Assembly: GCA_947650365.1 (NCBI GenBank)
Contig: OX393549.1
Location: 18,294,896-18,358,895, forward strand
Reading direction: 5' to 3'
Length of the DNA stretch: 64,000 nt
Source: Chamaelirium japonicum
Taxonomy: Eukaryota > Streptophyta > Magnoliopsida > Liliales > Melanthiaceae
Numbering within the stretch: position 1 is the first letter of the stretch; each line of letters opens with the position of its first letter. The position numbers and the translations under genes were made by a program. The notes under the pieces are model-generated. The model was not told the DNA's origin. It ran no database searches and saw only the letters and a program-made list of their open reading frames with translations. Of this stretch, positions 11,020-21,900 are shown one piece after another.

Positions 11020-11356
11020 TCCAGGGTAAAACGGTACGCAAATCGAGAAGACACGTGTCTTCACCATATCAAATCGCGTGTTTTTGCAGGTACACGTGGC
11101 ATCCATCCATAGCAAGCGCAAAATCAGGCGAACTGTCGGACCAGACGAAGCGTCAGACCTACCGGTCTGCGTAAACCAACGGTCCAAACAAACCACCGGT
11201 TTGAGTGAACCGGACCGCCGGTTCAAAGCCACATTCCGGCCAACCAAGGATTCAAAGCAGAAAAAATCAAACTCCATCGATATTCAAGACTGCCAAAGAT
11301 CAAAGAAGAAGCACAAGCTATACCACTTCCTCAAAAGTACAGGTTCAAGACTTTAA
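11020..11356. other. E1 spacer between antisense gene and arrays
   Basis: This segment is non-coding and conserved with E2 (42430-42763). It holds several CCGG-centred inverted repeats, for example CCGGTTTGAGTGAACCGG near 11196-11213, and ACCTACCGGTC. It may be the upstream promoter of the antisense gene; I see no gene. Confidence 0.55.
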
Positions 11357-12742
11357 CCTTGACCGGCTGATTTTAGCCGTTCGGTCAAATTTGACCGTTC
11401 GGTCAAAATCAACCGATCGGTCGATTTTCTACTAGATCTGGCAAAAAACTGAGGTTTTTTGCCGATCACCCAAATCTTGACCGGCTGATTTTAGCCGTTC
11501 GGTCAAATTTGACCGTTCGATCAAAATCAACCGATCGGTCGATTTTCTACTAGATCTGGCAAAAAACTGAGGTTTTTTGCTGATCACCCAAACCTTGACC
11601 GGCTGATTTTAGCCGTTCGGTCAAATTTGACCGTTCGGTCAAAATCAACCGATCGGTCGATTTTCTACTAGATCTGGCAAAAAACTGAGGTTTTTTGCCG
11701 ATCACCCAAACCTTGACCGGCTGATTTTAGTCGTTCGGTCAAAATCAACCGATCGGTCGATTTTCTACTAGATCTGGCAAAAAACTGAGATTTTTTGCCG
11801 ATCACCCAAACCTTGACCGGCTGATTTTAGTCGTTCGGTCAAATTTGACCGTTCGGTCAAAATCAACCGATTGGTCGATTTTCTACTAGATCTGGCAAAA
11901 AACTGAGATTTTTGCTGATCACCCAAACCTTGACCGGCTGATTTTAGCCGTTCGGTCAAATTTGACCGTTCGGTCAAAATCAACCGATCGATCGATTTTC
12001 TACTAGATCTGGCAAAAAACTGAGGTTTTTTGCCGATCACCCAAACCTTGACCGGCTGATTTTAGCCGTTCGGTCAAATTTGACCGTTCGGTAAAAATCA
12101 ACCGATCGGTCGATTTTCTACTAGATCTGGCAAAAAACTGAGGTTTTTTGCCGATCACCCAAACCTTGACCGGCTGATTTTAGCCGTTCGGTCAAATTTG
12201 ACCGTTCGGTCAAAATCAACCGATCGGTCGATTTTCTACTAGATCTGGCAAAAAACTAAGGTTTTTTGCCGATCACCCAAACCTTGACCGGCTGATTTTA
12301 GCCGTTCGGTCAAATTTGACCGTTCGGTCAAAATCAACCGATCGGTCGATTTTCTACTAGTTCTGGCAAAAAACTGAGGTTTTTTGCCGATCACCCAAAC
12401 CTTGACCGACTGATTTTAGCCGTTCAGTCAAAATCAACCGATCGGTCGATTTTCTACTAGATCTGGCAAAAAACTGAGGTTTTTTGCCGATCACCCAAAC
12501 CTTGACCGGCTGATTTTAGTCGTTCGGTCAAATTTGACCGTTCGGTCAAAATCAACCGATCGGTCGATTTTCTACTAGATCTGGCAAAAAACTGAGGTTT
12601 TTTGCCGATCACCCAAACCTTGACCGGCTGATTTTAGCCGTTCGGTCAAATTTGACCGAACGGTCAAAATCAACCGATCGGTCAATTTTCCACTGGATCG
12701 GTCAAAAAACCATGTTTTTTTTTTTTTGACCGATCACCCAAT
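11357..12742 (+). repeat. E1 tandem array A, about 12 units of 118-119 bp
   Basis: Units start CCTTGACCGGCTGATTTTAG, contain GACCGTTCGGTC-type and ACCGATCGGTCGA palindromic words, then TCTACTAGATCTGGCAAAAAA, GGTTTTTTGCCGATCACCC. Two units near 11713 and 12400 are about 20 bp shorter, lacking one GGTCAAATTTGACCGTTC block. Tandem repeats before the 3' LTR are typical of Tat-lineage elements (established). Small open frames here are repeat artefacts. Confidence 0.9.
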
Positions 12743-13108
12743 CCTCGACCGGTTGAAATTGACCGTTCGGTCAAACTTAACCGAACGGTCAAATTTGACC
12801 GATCGGTCAAATTTGACCGAACGGTCAAAATTGATCGAACGGTCAAAATCAACCGATCGGGCAATTTTCCACTGGATCGGTCAAAAAACCATGTTTTTTG
12901 ACCGATCACCCAATCCTTGACCGGTTGAAATCGACCGTTCGGTCAAAATTAACCGATCGGTCAAAATTGACCGAACGGTCAAAATTGACCGAACGGTCAA
13001 AATTGACCGATCGGTCAATTTTGACCGAACGGTCAAATTTGACCGAACGGTCAAATTTGACCGAACGGTCAAGTTTGACCGATCGGTCAAAATTGACCGA
13101 TCAGTCTA
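12743..13108 (+). repeat. E1 tandem array B: degenerate GACCGNTCGGTC repeats
   Basis: Two units of about 172 bp start CCTCGACCGG or CCTTGACCGG and consist mostly of alternating GACCGATCGGTC and GACCGAACGGTC words spaced by AAATT. A poly-T run (about 12718-12727) marks the change from array A. It corresponds in place to E2 46551-47150 but differs in unit length and sequence. Confidence 0.82.
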
Positions 13109-13209
13109 TTTTAACGCTAACACTCGACAAAGCTCCTCTGTGTGTGTGACAGGCGGTCGTTAGTTTTGCACCACGAATCCAAGCCAGCCAGATGATCTCT
13201 AGCTAACTT

Positions 13210-13217
13210 GGAGGGGG
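13210..13217 (+). other. E1 polypurine tract
   Basis: GGAGGGGG lies four bases before the 3' LTR, in the right place to prime plus-strand DNA synthesis. The same tract with the same TAAC spacer is in E2 at 47260. The region 13109-13209 before it holds no gene. Confidence 0.85.
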
Positions 13218-13258
13218 TAACTGTGGGTGCAAATTTTGGCAAGAAGTCTGCAAACAGC

Positions 13259-13722
13259 GGGACCCACCGGCCCTGCCTGGTGGGCCCCCCGAGTACCACA
13301 GCGGGACCCACCGGCCCTGCCTGGTGGGCCCCCGAGTACCACAGCGGGACCCACCGGCCCTGCCTGGTGGGCTCCCGAGTACCACAGCGGGACCCACCAG
13401 CCCTGCCTGGTGGCCCCCCCCGAAGACCACAGCAGGACCCACCGGCCCTGCCTGGTGGGCCCCCCGAGTACCACAGCGGGACCCACCGGCCCTGCCTGGT
13501 GGGCTCCCGAGTACCACAGCGGGACCCACCGGCCCTGCCTGGTGGGCCCCCCGAAGACCACAGCAGGACCCACCGGCCCTGCCTGGTGGGCCCCCGAAGA
13601 CCACAGCGGGACCTACCGGCCCTGCCTGGTGGGCCCCCGAAGACTACAGCGGGACCCACCGGCCCTGCCTGGTGGGCCCCCGAAGACTACAACAGGACCC
13701 ACCGGCCCCGCCTGGTGGGCCC
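13259..13722 (+). repeat. U3 minisatellite in E1 3' LTR, about 11 copies
   Basis: Same 43-44-bp unit as at 461-1013 but with about 11 copies. Both LTRs are copied from one U3 during reverse transcription, so the copy-number difference arose during or after insertion. Confidence 0.9.
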
Positions 13723-13839
13723 AAGAGCCTGTGGAATCCCCCCAGGAGACTGTAGCGGGGTCCACCAGCTTTACCTGGAGGATCCCCAGATACGGCAGCA
13801 GAGACCGCCATTTACCCAGGAAATCCTCCCCAGAAATTC

Positions 13840-13848
13840 TATAAATAG
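13840..13848 (+). promoter_or_regulatory. TATA box of E1 3' LTR
   Basis: TATAAATAG at the same place as in the 5' LTR. If active it could drive readout transcription into the antisense side of H. Confidence 0.75.
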
Positions 13849-14260
13849 CAGAGCCTTCGAATGTAAAAGGATCGAATCTAAGACCCAAAATCCATTTTCC
13901 ACTCTGAGATCTGATTTTCAGAACCAAAGCTCTGGAATTTCTATCTTCTCACCCTTCACCTCTACTTGATCATCTTCTTGTCTGTGAAGAGATCAAGAAG
14001 GCTTCAGTAGCACTCGGCCTGTCGAGGTTACTTTGAGAAAAGTGTTAGTGAATTCGGGTTGCACCCTATAGCACGGAGACGTAGGCTTCGGCTGAACTCC
14101 GAGATCACTTCTCGTGTCAAACTCTCTCTGATTGCATCTCTCTATTTACATATCAAAAGCTGCAACTCCAATTGACAGATCGAACAACGCTCTTCAACTT
14201 CAACTTCAATTGACTGGTGAGGTGAGGTCTTCGGGTCGGCACGAAGATTTTTCCCCCACA

Positions 14261-14265
14261 GCCGG
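14261..14265. repeat. Target site duplication GCCGG, right copy (E1)
   Basis: Directly follows the 3' LTR end and matches 419-423. Confidence 0.93.
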
Positions 14266-15762
14266 CCTTCCAGCGACCACCTGGGGGGCTTCCGCGGGCT
14301 GTACGGCAAGAGCTGCGGGCGGTCCGGGCAAAGGTGCCACCTGTGGCACCTCCCGCCTCTCCACGGCCTTAACGACGAGAGGTCGCAGAGCCAGAGGAGG
14401 TCGCTGCTCGACTGCCTTTCCCTTCCGGTCTAACACCGCATCTTCGAGCTTAATGTGCTGCTGGACAAGGGCGAATAGCTCGACGATCGTGTGGGGATCC
14501 TTGATTACCAGGGCGTCATGAAGCTTGCTTCCCTCGGGGAGGGCGTTCCGGAACGCGCTCACCGTCTTGCGATCTTGGCCGACAGCGTCCTCCAGAGCGA
14601 GGTAGGCACTTCGGAAGCGCGTCGCGAAGCTTCGAAGAGTTTCGCGGGCTCCCATGGACAAAGTGAAGAGGGACTCGATCCTCTTAGGGGGTTGTCTGTT
14701 GCACCGGTACTGCTCCAGAAACAACCTGGAGAGAGTTGGGAAATCTAGAATGGTGCCCGACGGCAACTTGTGGAACCAATTTAACGCCGAGCCCGTCAAG
14801 CTGCTAGGGAAAGCCCGGCACAAAACATGATCTTGGTCCCGGAAGAATAACAGCTTCCGGTAAGCCAATAGGTGGTCGACTGGATCTTGTGATCCATCGA
14901 ACAGTACAAACTTAGGCGGGGTCCAATGGTGAGGGAAACCTCCTTGGTGCACCTCGCTTGTGAAGGGCGAGCTACCCCCGTGGGCGGCGAGGTCCTCTAG
15001 CAGGTCTACCGTCGCGTTAGGTCGCTGCCAGTGCCCGGGGAAAACTCCCAGAGGCTGCTGCGCAGGTTCTAGGCGGCCGTGCACGCTCCCTCGAGGGAGG
15101 TTCGGATCCGCCCCGCGGCGACCCTCGAGGGCTACCGCTCGGCGGCCTCCTCGCTGTTCGCCCGTGGATTCCTTCATCGTGGCGGTTGGTCTGTGGGAGG
15201 CCGTTACCTCTCGAGCTTCGGAAGGTATAGCCACCGCGGGCTCTTTCCCTCGTCGCCGATGGCGCGGGTCGCGACCCCACTCTAGAGACCTTGCCTCCGA
15301 CTCGTTAGAATCGGCGCTCCGGCTACGGCGGCGAGGGATGGTCGACCGCGAGGTCGCCTGGTTGCTAGACCGCTGGGTTACTAGCTTCTGCAGCCTCGTA
15401 AGCGGGGTTTCCAGCACCCCGCGCACGGCCGCTCTCTCGATCGGGGGCTCCGGACGGGAAACCTGCCGAGCCGGAATGGCCGTGGGCGGGCACGATGTTG
15501 AAGCTGGTGGTCGCACCGGAGGTGCCGTATTTGCCGGCCCGGAGCGTCGGCTGGCCGCCGGAACCTGGGCGAGCTTGGGCGAGCTCCTAAGCGAGCTTGG
15601 GCGAGCTCCTGAGCGAGCTCTTTGCCTAAGGCCCCTTCGGCCCAACGCGGAGCACACTCCCTGAGCGAGCTCCTGCGCGAGCTTGGGCGAGCTCCTGCGC
15701 GAGCTTGGGCGAGCTCCTGCGTGAGCTAGGGGCGTTTGTGGTACTGGTATCTTTGTATGCAT
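14261..15762 (-). pseudogene. gag: Host gypsy element H: 5' part of gag
   Basis: This is the N-terminal side of the gag interrupted by E1. The minus frame from 15762 holds a proline/arginine-rich leader, then the Gag capsid domain from about 14975 leftwards (SPFTSEVHQGGFPHHW, FVLFDGSQDPVDHLLAYRKL, LNWFHKLPSGTILDF, LFTLSMGARETLRSFATRF). It differs clearly from E1/E2 gag and is GC-richer, so H is another gypsy family. The first 60-70 codons consist largely of a 22-bp DNA repeat (SSPKLAQ words) that continues into the presumed LTR, so the true start is probably further in. This half is open, but the part at 1-423 carries a frameshift and a stop. Confidence 0.82.
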
Positions 15763-15942
15763 GACGGTCTAACTCCCGCTGCCATTTCCAGCGAACTCCT
15801 GCGCGAGCTTGGGCGAGCTCCTGAGCGAGCTTTTAGTACAAGGCCCCTACAGCCCAATGTGGATCTCGCTCCCTGTCAAGGTGATTAGGTGAGCGCGGAG
15901 AGGGGGGGCGAACTCCAAAGCAGATTTCAGCTACCCCCAACA
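15560..15942 (-). mobile_element. Remnant of H 5' LTR/leader with 22-bp repeats
   Basis: The plus strand ends CCCCCAACA at 15942, so the minus strand starts TGTTGGGGG, as an LTR would, and the satellite begins at the next base. A 22-bp repeat (GCGAGCTTGGGCGAGCTCCT plus two bases) occurs in blocks near 15570-15610, 15660-15725 and 15790-15830, and a block with AAGGCCCC and CAGCCCAA-like words is duplicated (about 15626 and 15840). I find no LTR end or PBS between here and gag, so LTR and leader appear fused by deletion. Gene-free. Confidence 0.6.
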
Positions 15943-18900
15943 GATCGTACGAATGGATTAGAATGGATACATTCGAGCGAATGAATTAGAATGGATCGTA
16001 CGAATGAATTAGAATGGATCGTACGAATGGATTAGAATGGATCCTACGAATGGATTAGAATGGATACCTTTGTGCATATGAATTAGAATGGATCGTACGA
16101 ATGAATTAGAATGGATCATATTAATGAATTAGAATGGATCGTACGAATGAATTAGAATGGATACATTCGTGCGAATGAATTAGAATGGATCGTGCGAATC
16201 AATTAGACTGGATCGTGCGAATGAATAAGAATAGATCATACGAATGAATTAGAATGGATCGTACGAATTAATTACAATGGATACATTCGTCCGAATAAAT
16301 TAGAATGGATTGTATGAATGAATTAGAATGGATCGTACGAATGAATTAGAATGGATCATACGAATCAATTAGAATGGATCATACGAATGAATTAGAATGG
16401 ATCGTACGAATGAATTAGAATGGATCGTACGAATGAATTAGAATGGATACATTCGTGCGAATGAATTAGAATGGATTGTGCGAATGAATAAGAACAGATC
16501 GTGCGAATGAATTAGAATGGATCGTACGAATGAATTAGAATGGATCGTGCGAATAAATTAGAATGGATCATACGAATGAATTAGAATGGATACATTTGTG
16601 CGAATGAATTAGAATGAATCGTACGAATGAATTAGAATGGATTGTATGAATGAATTAGAATGGATCGTACGAATGAATTAGAATGGATCGTGCGAATGAA
16701 TTAGAATGGATCGTACGAATGAATTAGAATGGATCGTACGAATGAACTAGAATGGATACATTCGTGCGAATGAATTAGAATGGATCGTACGAATGAATTA
16801 GAATGGATCGTACGAAGGAATTAGAATGGATCTTACGAATGAATTAGAATGGATCGTACGAATGAATTAGAATGGATCGTACGAATGAATTAGAATGGAT
16901 ACATTCGTGCGAATGAATTAGAATGGATCGGACGAATGAATTAGAATGGATCGTACGAATGAATTAGAATGGATCATACGAATGAATTAGAATGGATCGT
17001 ACGAATAAATTAGAATGGATACATTCGTCCGAATGAATTAGAATGGATCATACGAATGAGTAAGAATGGATCGTACGAATGAAATAGAATAGATTGTACG
17101 AATGAATTAGAATGGATCCTACGAATGAATTAGAATGGATTGTGTGACAGAATTAGAATGGATTGTATGAATGAATTAGAATAGATCGTATGAATGAATT
17201 AGAATGGATCGTGCGAATGAATTCGAATGGATCGTACGAATTCATTCTAATTCATTCATACAATCCATTCTATCTCTTTCACACGATCTATTCTAATTCA
17301 TTCGTAGGATCCATTCTAATTCATTCGTACAATCTATTCTATTTCATTCGTACGATCCATTCTTACTCATTCGTATGATCCATTCTAATTCATTCGGACG
17401 AATGTATCCATTCTAATTTATTCGTACGATCCATTCTAATTCATTCGTACGATCCATTCTAATTCATTCGTCCGATCCATTCTAATTCATTCGTCCGATC
17501 CATTCTAATTCATTCGCACGAATGTATCCATTCTAATTCATTCGTACGGTCCATTCTAATTCATTCGCACAATCCATTCAATTTCATTCGTACGATCCAT
17601 TCTTACTCATTCGTATGATCCATTATGGATACATTCGTGCGAATGAATTAGAATGGATCATACGAATGAGTAAGAATGGATCGTACGAATGAAATCGAAT
17701 GGATTGTGCGAATGAATTAGAATGGATCGTACGAATGAATTAGAATGGATCATGTGAAAGAATTAGAATAGATTGTATGAATGAATTAGAATAGATCGTA
17801 TGAATGAATTAAAATGGATCGTACGAATAAATTAGAATGGATCGTACAAATGAACTAGAATGGATACATTCGTGCGAATGAATTAGAATGGATCGTACGA
17901 ATGAATTAGAATGGATCGTACGAATGAATTAGAATGGATCTTACGAATGAATTAGAATGGATCGTACGAATGCACGATCCATGCGAATGAATTAGAATAG
18001 ATCGTACGAATGAACTAGAATGGATATATTCGTGCGAATGAATTAGAATGGATCGTACGAATGAATTAGAATGGATCGTACGAATGAATTAGAATGGATC
18101 TTACGAATGAATTAGAATGGATCGTACGAATGAATTAGAATGGATCGTACGAATAAAATAGAATGGATACATTCGTGCGAATGAATTAGAATGGATCGGA
18201 CGAATGAATTAGAATGGATCGTACGAATGAATTAGAATGGATCGTACGAATGAATTAGAATGGATCGTACAAATGAATTAGAATAGCTCATACGAACGAA
18301 TTAGAATGAATCGTATGAATGAATTAGAATGGTTACATTCGTGCGAATGAATTAGAATGGATCGTACGAATGAATTAGAATGGATCATATTAATGAATTA
18401 GAATGGATCGTACGAATGAATTAGAATGGATACATTCGTGCGAATGAATTAGAATGGATCGTGCGAATCATTTAGACTGGATCGTGCGAATGAATAAGAA
18501 TAGATCATACGAATGAATTAGAATGGATCGTACGAATTAATTAGAATGGATACATTCGTGCGAATGAATTAGAATGGATTGTATGAATGAATTAGAATAG
18601 ATCGTACGAATGAATTAGAATGGATCATACGAATTAATTAGAATGGATCATACGAATGAATTAGAATGGATCGTACGAATGAATTAGAATGGGTACGATC
18701 CATTCTAATTCATTCTCTCGAATGTATCCATTCTAATCCATTCGTACGATCCATTCTAATCCATTCGTACGATCCATTCTTATTCATTCGCATGAATGTA
18801 ACCATTCTAATTCATTCATTTGATCCATTCTAATTCATTCGTACGATCCATTCTAATTCATTCGTCCGATCCATTCTAATTCATTCGCACGAATGTATCC

Positions 18901-21900
18901 ATTCTAATTCATTCGTACGAATGTATCCATTCTAATTCATTCGTACGATCCATTCTAATTCATTCGTAAGATCCATTCTAATTCATTCGTACGATCCATT
19001 CTAATTCATTCGTACGATCCATTCTAATTCATTCGCACGATCCATGCTAATGAATTAGAATGTATCATACGAAGGAATTAGAATGGATCGTACGAATGAA
19101 TTAGAATGGATCTTACAAATGAATTAGAATGATCGTACGAATGAATTAGAATGGATCGTACGAATGAATTAGAATGGATCTTACGAATAAATTAGAATGG
19201 ATCGTACGAATGAATTAGAATGGATCGTACGAATGAATTAGAATGGATACATTCTTGCGAATGAATTAGAATGGATCGGACGAATGAATTAGAATGGATC
19301 GTACGAATGAATTAGAATGGATCAAATGAATAAATTAGAATGGTTACATTCATGCGAATGAATTAGAATGGATCGTACGAAAGGATTAGAATGGATCGTA
19401 TGAATGGATTAGAATGGATACATTCGAGCGAATGAATTAGAATGGATCGTACGAATGAATTAGAATGGATCGTACGAATAGATTAGAATGGATCCTACGA
19501 ATGGATTAGAATGGATACCTTTGTGCATATGAATTAGAATGGATCGTACGAATGAATTAGAATAGATCATATTAATGAATTAGAATGGATCGCACGAATG
19601 AATTAGAATGGATACATTCGTGCACGATCCATTCTAATTCATTCGCACGAATGTATCCATTCTAATTCATTCGTACGATCAATTCTAATTCATTAATATG
19701 ATCCATTCTATTTCATTCGTACGATCCATTCTTACTCATTCGTATGATCCATTCTAATTCATTCGCACGAATGTATCCATTCTAAATCATTCGTACGATC
19801 CATTCTAATTCATTCGCACGAATGTATCCATTCTAAATCATTCGTACGATCCATTCTAATTCATTCGTACGATCCATTCTAAATCATTAGCACGATCCAT
19901 TCTAATTCATTCGTACGATCCATTCAAATTCATTCGCACGATCCATTCTAATTCATTCGTACATCCATTCTATTTCATTCGTACGATCCATTCTTACTCA
20001 TTCGTATGATCCATTCTAATTCATTCGCACGAATGTATCCATTCGAATCCATTCGTACGATCCATTCTAATCCATTCGTACGATCCATTCTAATTCATTC
20101 GCATGAATGTAACCATTCTAATTCATTCATTTGATCCATTCTAATTCATTCGTACGATCCATTCTAATTCATTCGTCCGATCCATTCTAATTCATTCGCA
20201 CGAATGTATCCATTCTAAACCATTCATACGATCCATTCTAATTTATTCGTACAATCCATTCTTATTCATTCGCACGAATGTATCCATTCTAATTCATTCG
20301 CACGAATGTATCCATTCTAATTCATTCGTCCGATCCATTCTAATTCATTCGTACGATCCATTCTAATTCATTCATAAGATCCATTCTAATTCATTCGTAC
20401 GATCCATTCTAATTCATTCGTACGATCCATTCTAATTCATTCGCACGAATGTATCCATTATAGTTCATTCATACGATCCATTCTAATTCATTCGCACGAT
20501 CCATTCTAATTCATTCGTACGATCCATTCTAATTCATTCGTATGATCCATTCTAATTCATTCGTACGATCCATTCTAATTCATTCGCACGATCCATTCTA
20601 ATTCATTCGTACGATCCATTCTAATTCTTTCATACGATCTATTCTAATTCATTCGTATGATCCATTCTAATTCATTCGCACGATTCATTCAAATTCATTC
20701 GTACGATCCATTCTAATTTATTCATACGATCCATTCTAATTCATTCGTACGATCCATTCTAATTCATTCGCACAAATGTATCCATTCTAATTCATTCGTA
20801 CGATCCATTCTAATTCATTCTCATGATCCATTCTAATTCATTCGTACGATCCATTCTAATTCATTTGCACGATCTGTTCTTATTCATTCGCACAATCCAT
20901 TCTAATTCATTCGCACGAATGTATCCATTCTAATTCATTCGTACGATCCATTCTAATTCATTCGTACGATCCATTCTAATTCATTCGTATGATCTATTCT
21001 AATTAATTCGTATGATCCATTCTAATTCATTCGTACGATCCATTCTAATTCATTCATACAATCCGTTCTAATTCTTTCACACGATCCATTCTAATTCATT
21101 CGTACGATCCATTCTAATTCATTCGTGCAATCTATTCTATTTATTTCGTACGATCCATTCTTACTCATTCGTACGATCCATTCTAATTCATTCACACGAA
21201 TGTATCCATTCGTACGAATGAATTAGAATAGATTATACGAATGAATTAGAATGGATCATACGAATGAATTAGAATGGATTGTACGAATGAATTAGAATAG
21301 ATCGTACTAAGGAATTAGAATGGATCGTACGGATGAATTAGAATGGATCGTACGAATAAATTAGAATGGATCGTATGAATGAATTAGAATGGATCGTACG
21401 AATGAATTAGAATGGATCGTGCGAATGAATTAGAATGGATCGTACGAATGAATTAGAATGGATATATTCGTGCAAATGAATTAGAATGGATCGTATGAAT
21501 GAATTAGAATGGATCGTATGAGTGAATTAGAACGGATAGTACGAATGAAGTAGAATGGATCGTATGAATGAATTAGAATGGATACATTCGTGCGAATGAA
21601 TTAGAATGGGTCGTATGAATGAATTAGAATAGATTGTGCGAATGAATTAGAATGGATCGTACGATTGAATTAGAATGGATACATTCGTGCGAATAAATTA
21701 GAATGGATTGTATGAATGAATTAGAATGGATTGTACGAATGAATTAGAATGGATCGTACGAATGAATTAGAATGGATCGTACGAATGAATTAGAATAGAT
21801 TGCGCGAATGAATTAGAATGGATCGTACGAATGAATTAGAATGGATCATACGAAAGAATTAGAATGGATCGTACGAATGAATTAGAATGGATCGTACGAA

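Larger units (their letters stand above)
424..14260 (+). mobile_element. Element 1 (E1): complete, inactivated Tat-lineage Ty3/gypsy retrotransposon
   Basis: This 13.8-kb element is bounded by LTRs starting TGTGGG and ending CCCACA and by a GCCGG duplication. The order is LTR, PBS, gag, protease, RT, RNase H, archaeal-like RNase H, integrase, antisense spliced gene, tandem arrays, polypurine tract, LTR. The second RNase H domain places it in the plant Tat lineage (established knowledge). It is inserted in gag of the minus-strand element H. Against E2 it carries nonsense codons in gag, before RT and at the pol end, a frameshift in RT, DTG-to-DTE in the protease, E-to-K in the integrase triad, a changed PBS and several stops in the antisense gene. 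It cannot make its own proteins. Outside the U3 repeats I count about four substitutions between its LTRs over roughly 540 bp, so the insertion is fairly recent. Confidence 0.95.
13222..14260 (+). repeat. E1 3' LTR
   Basis: This 1039-bp LTR matches the 5' LTR except for two fewer U3 repeats and a few substitutions (for example GAAT/GAAC near the end of the LTR and TCTTGTC/TCGTGTC). It ends CCCCCACA directly before the GCCGG duplication. Confidence 0.95.

Noticed and set aside
14132-14521. ORFs crossing the E1 3' LTR into H (both strands)
   Set aside because: They are junction frames created by the insertion, not genes.
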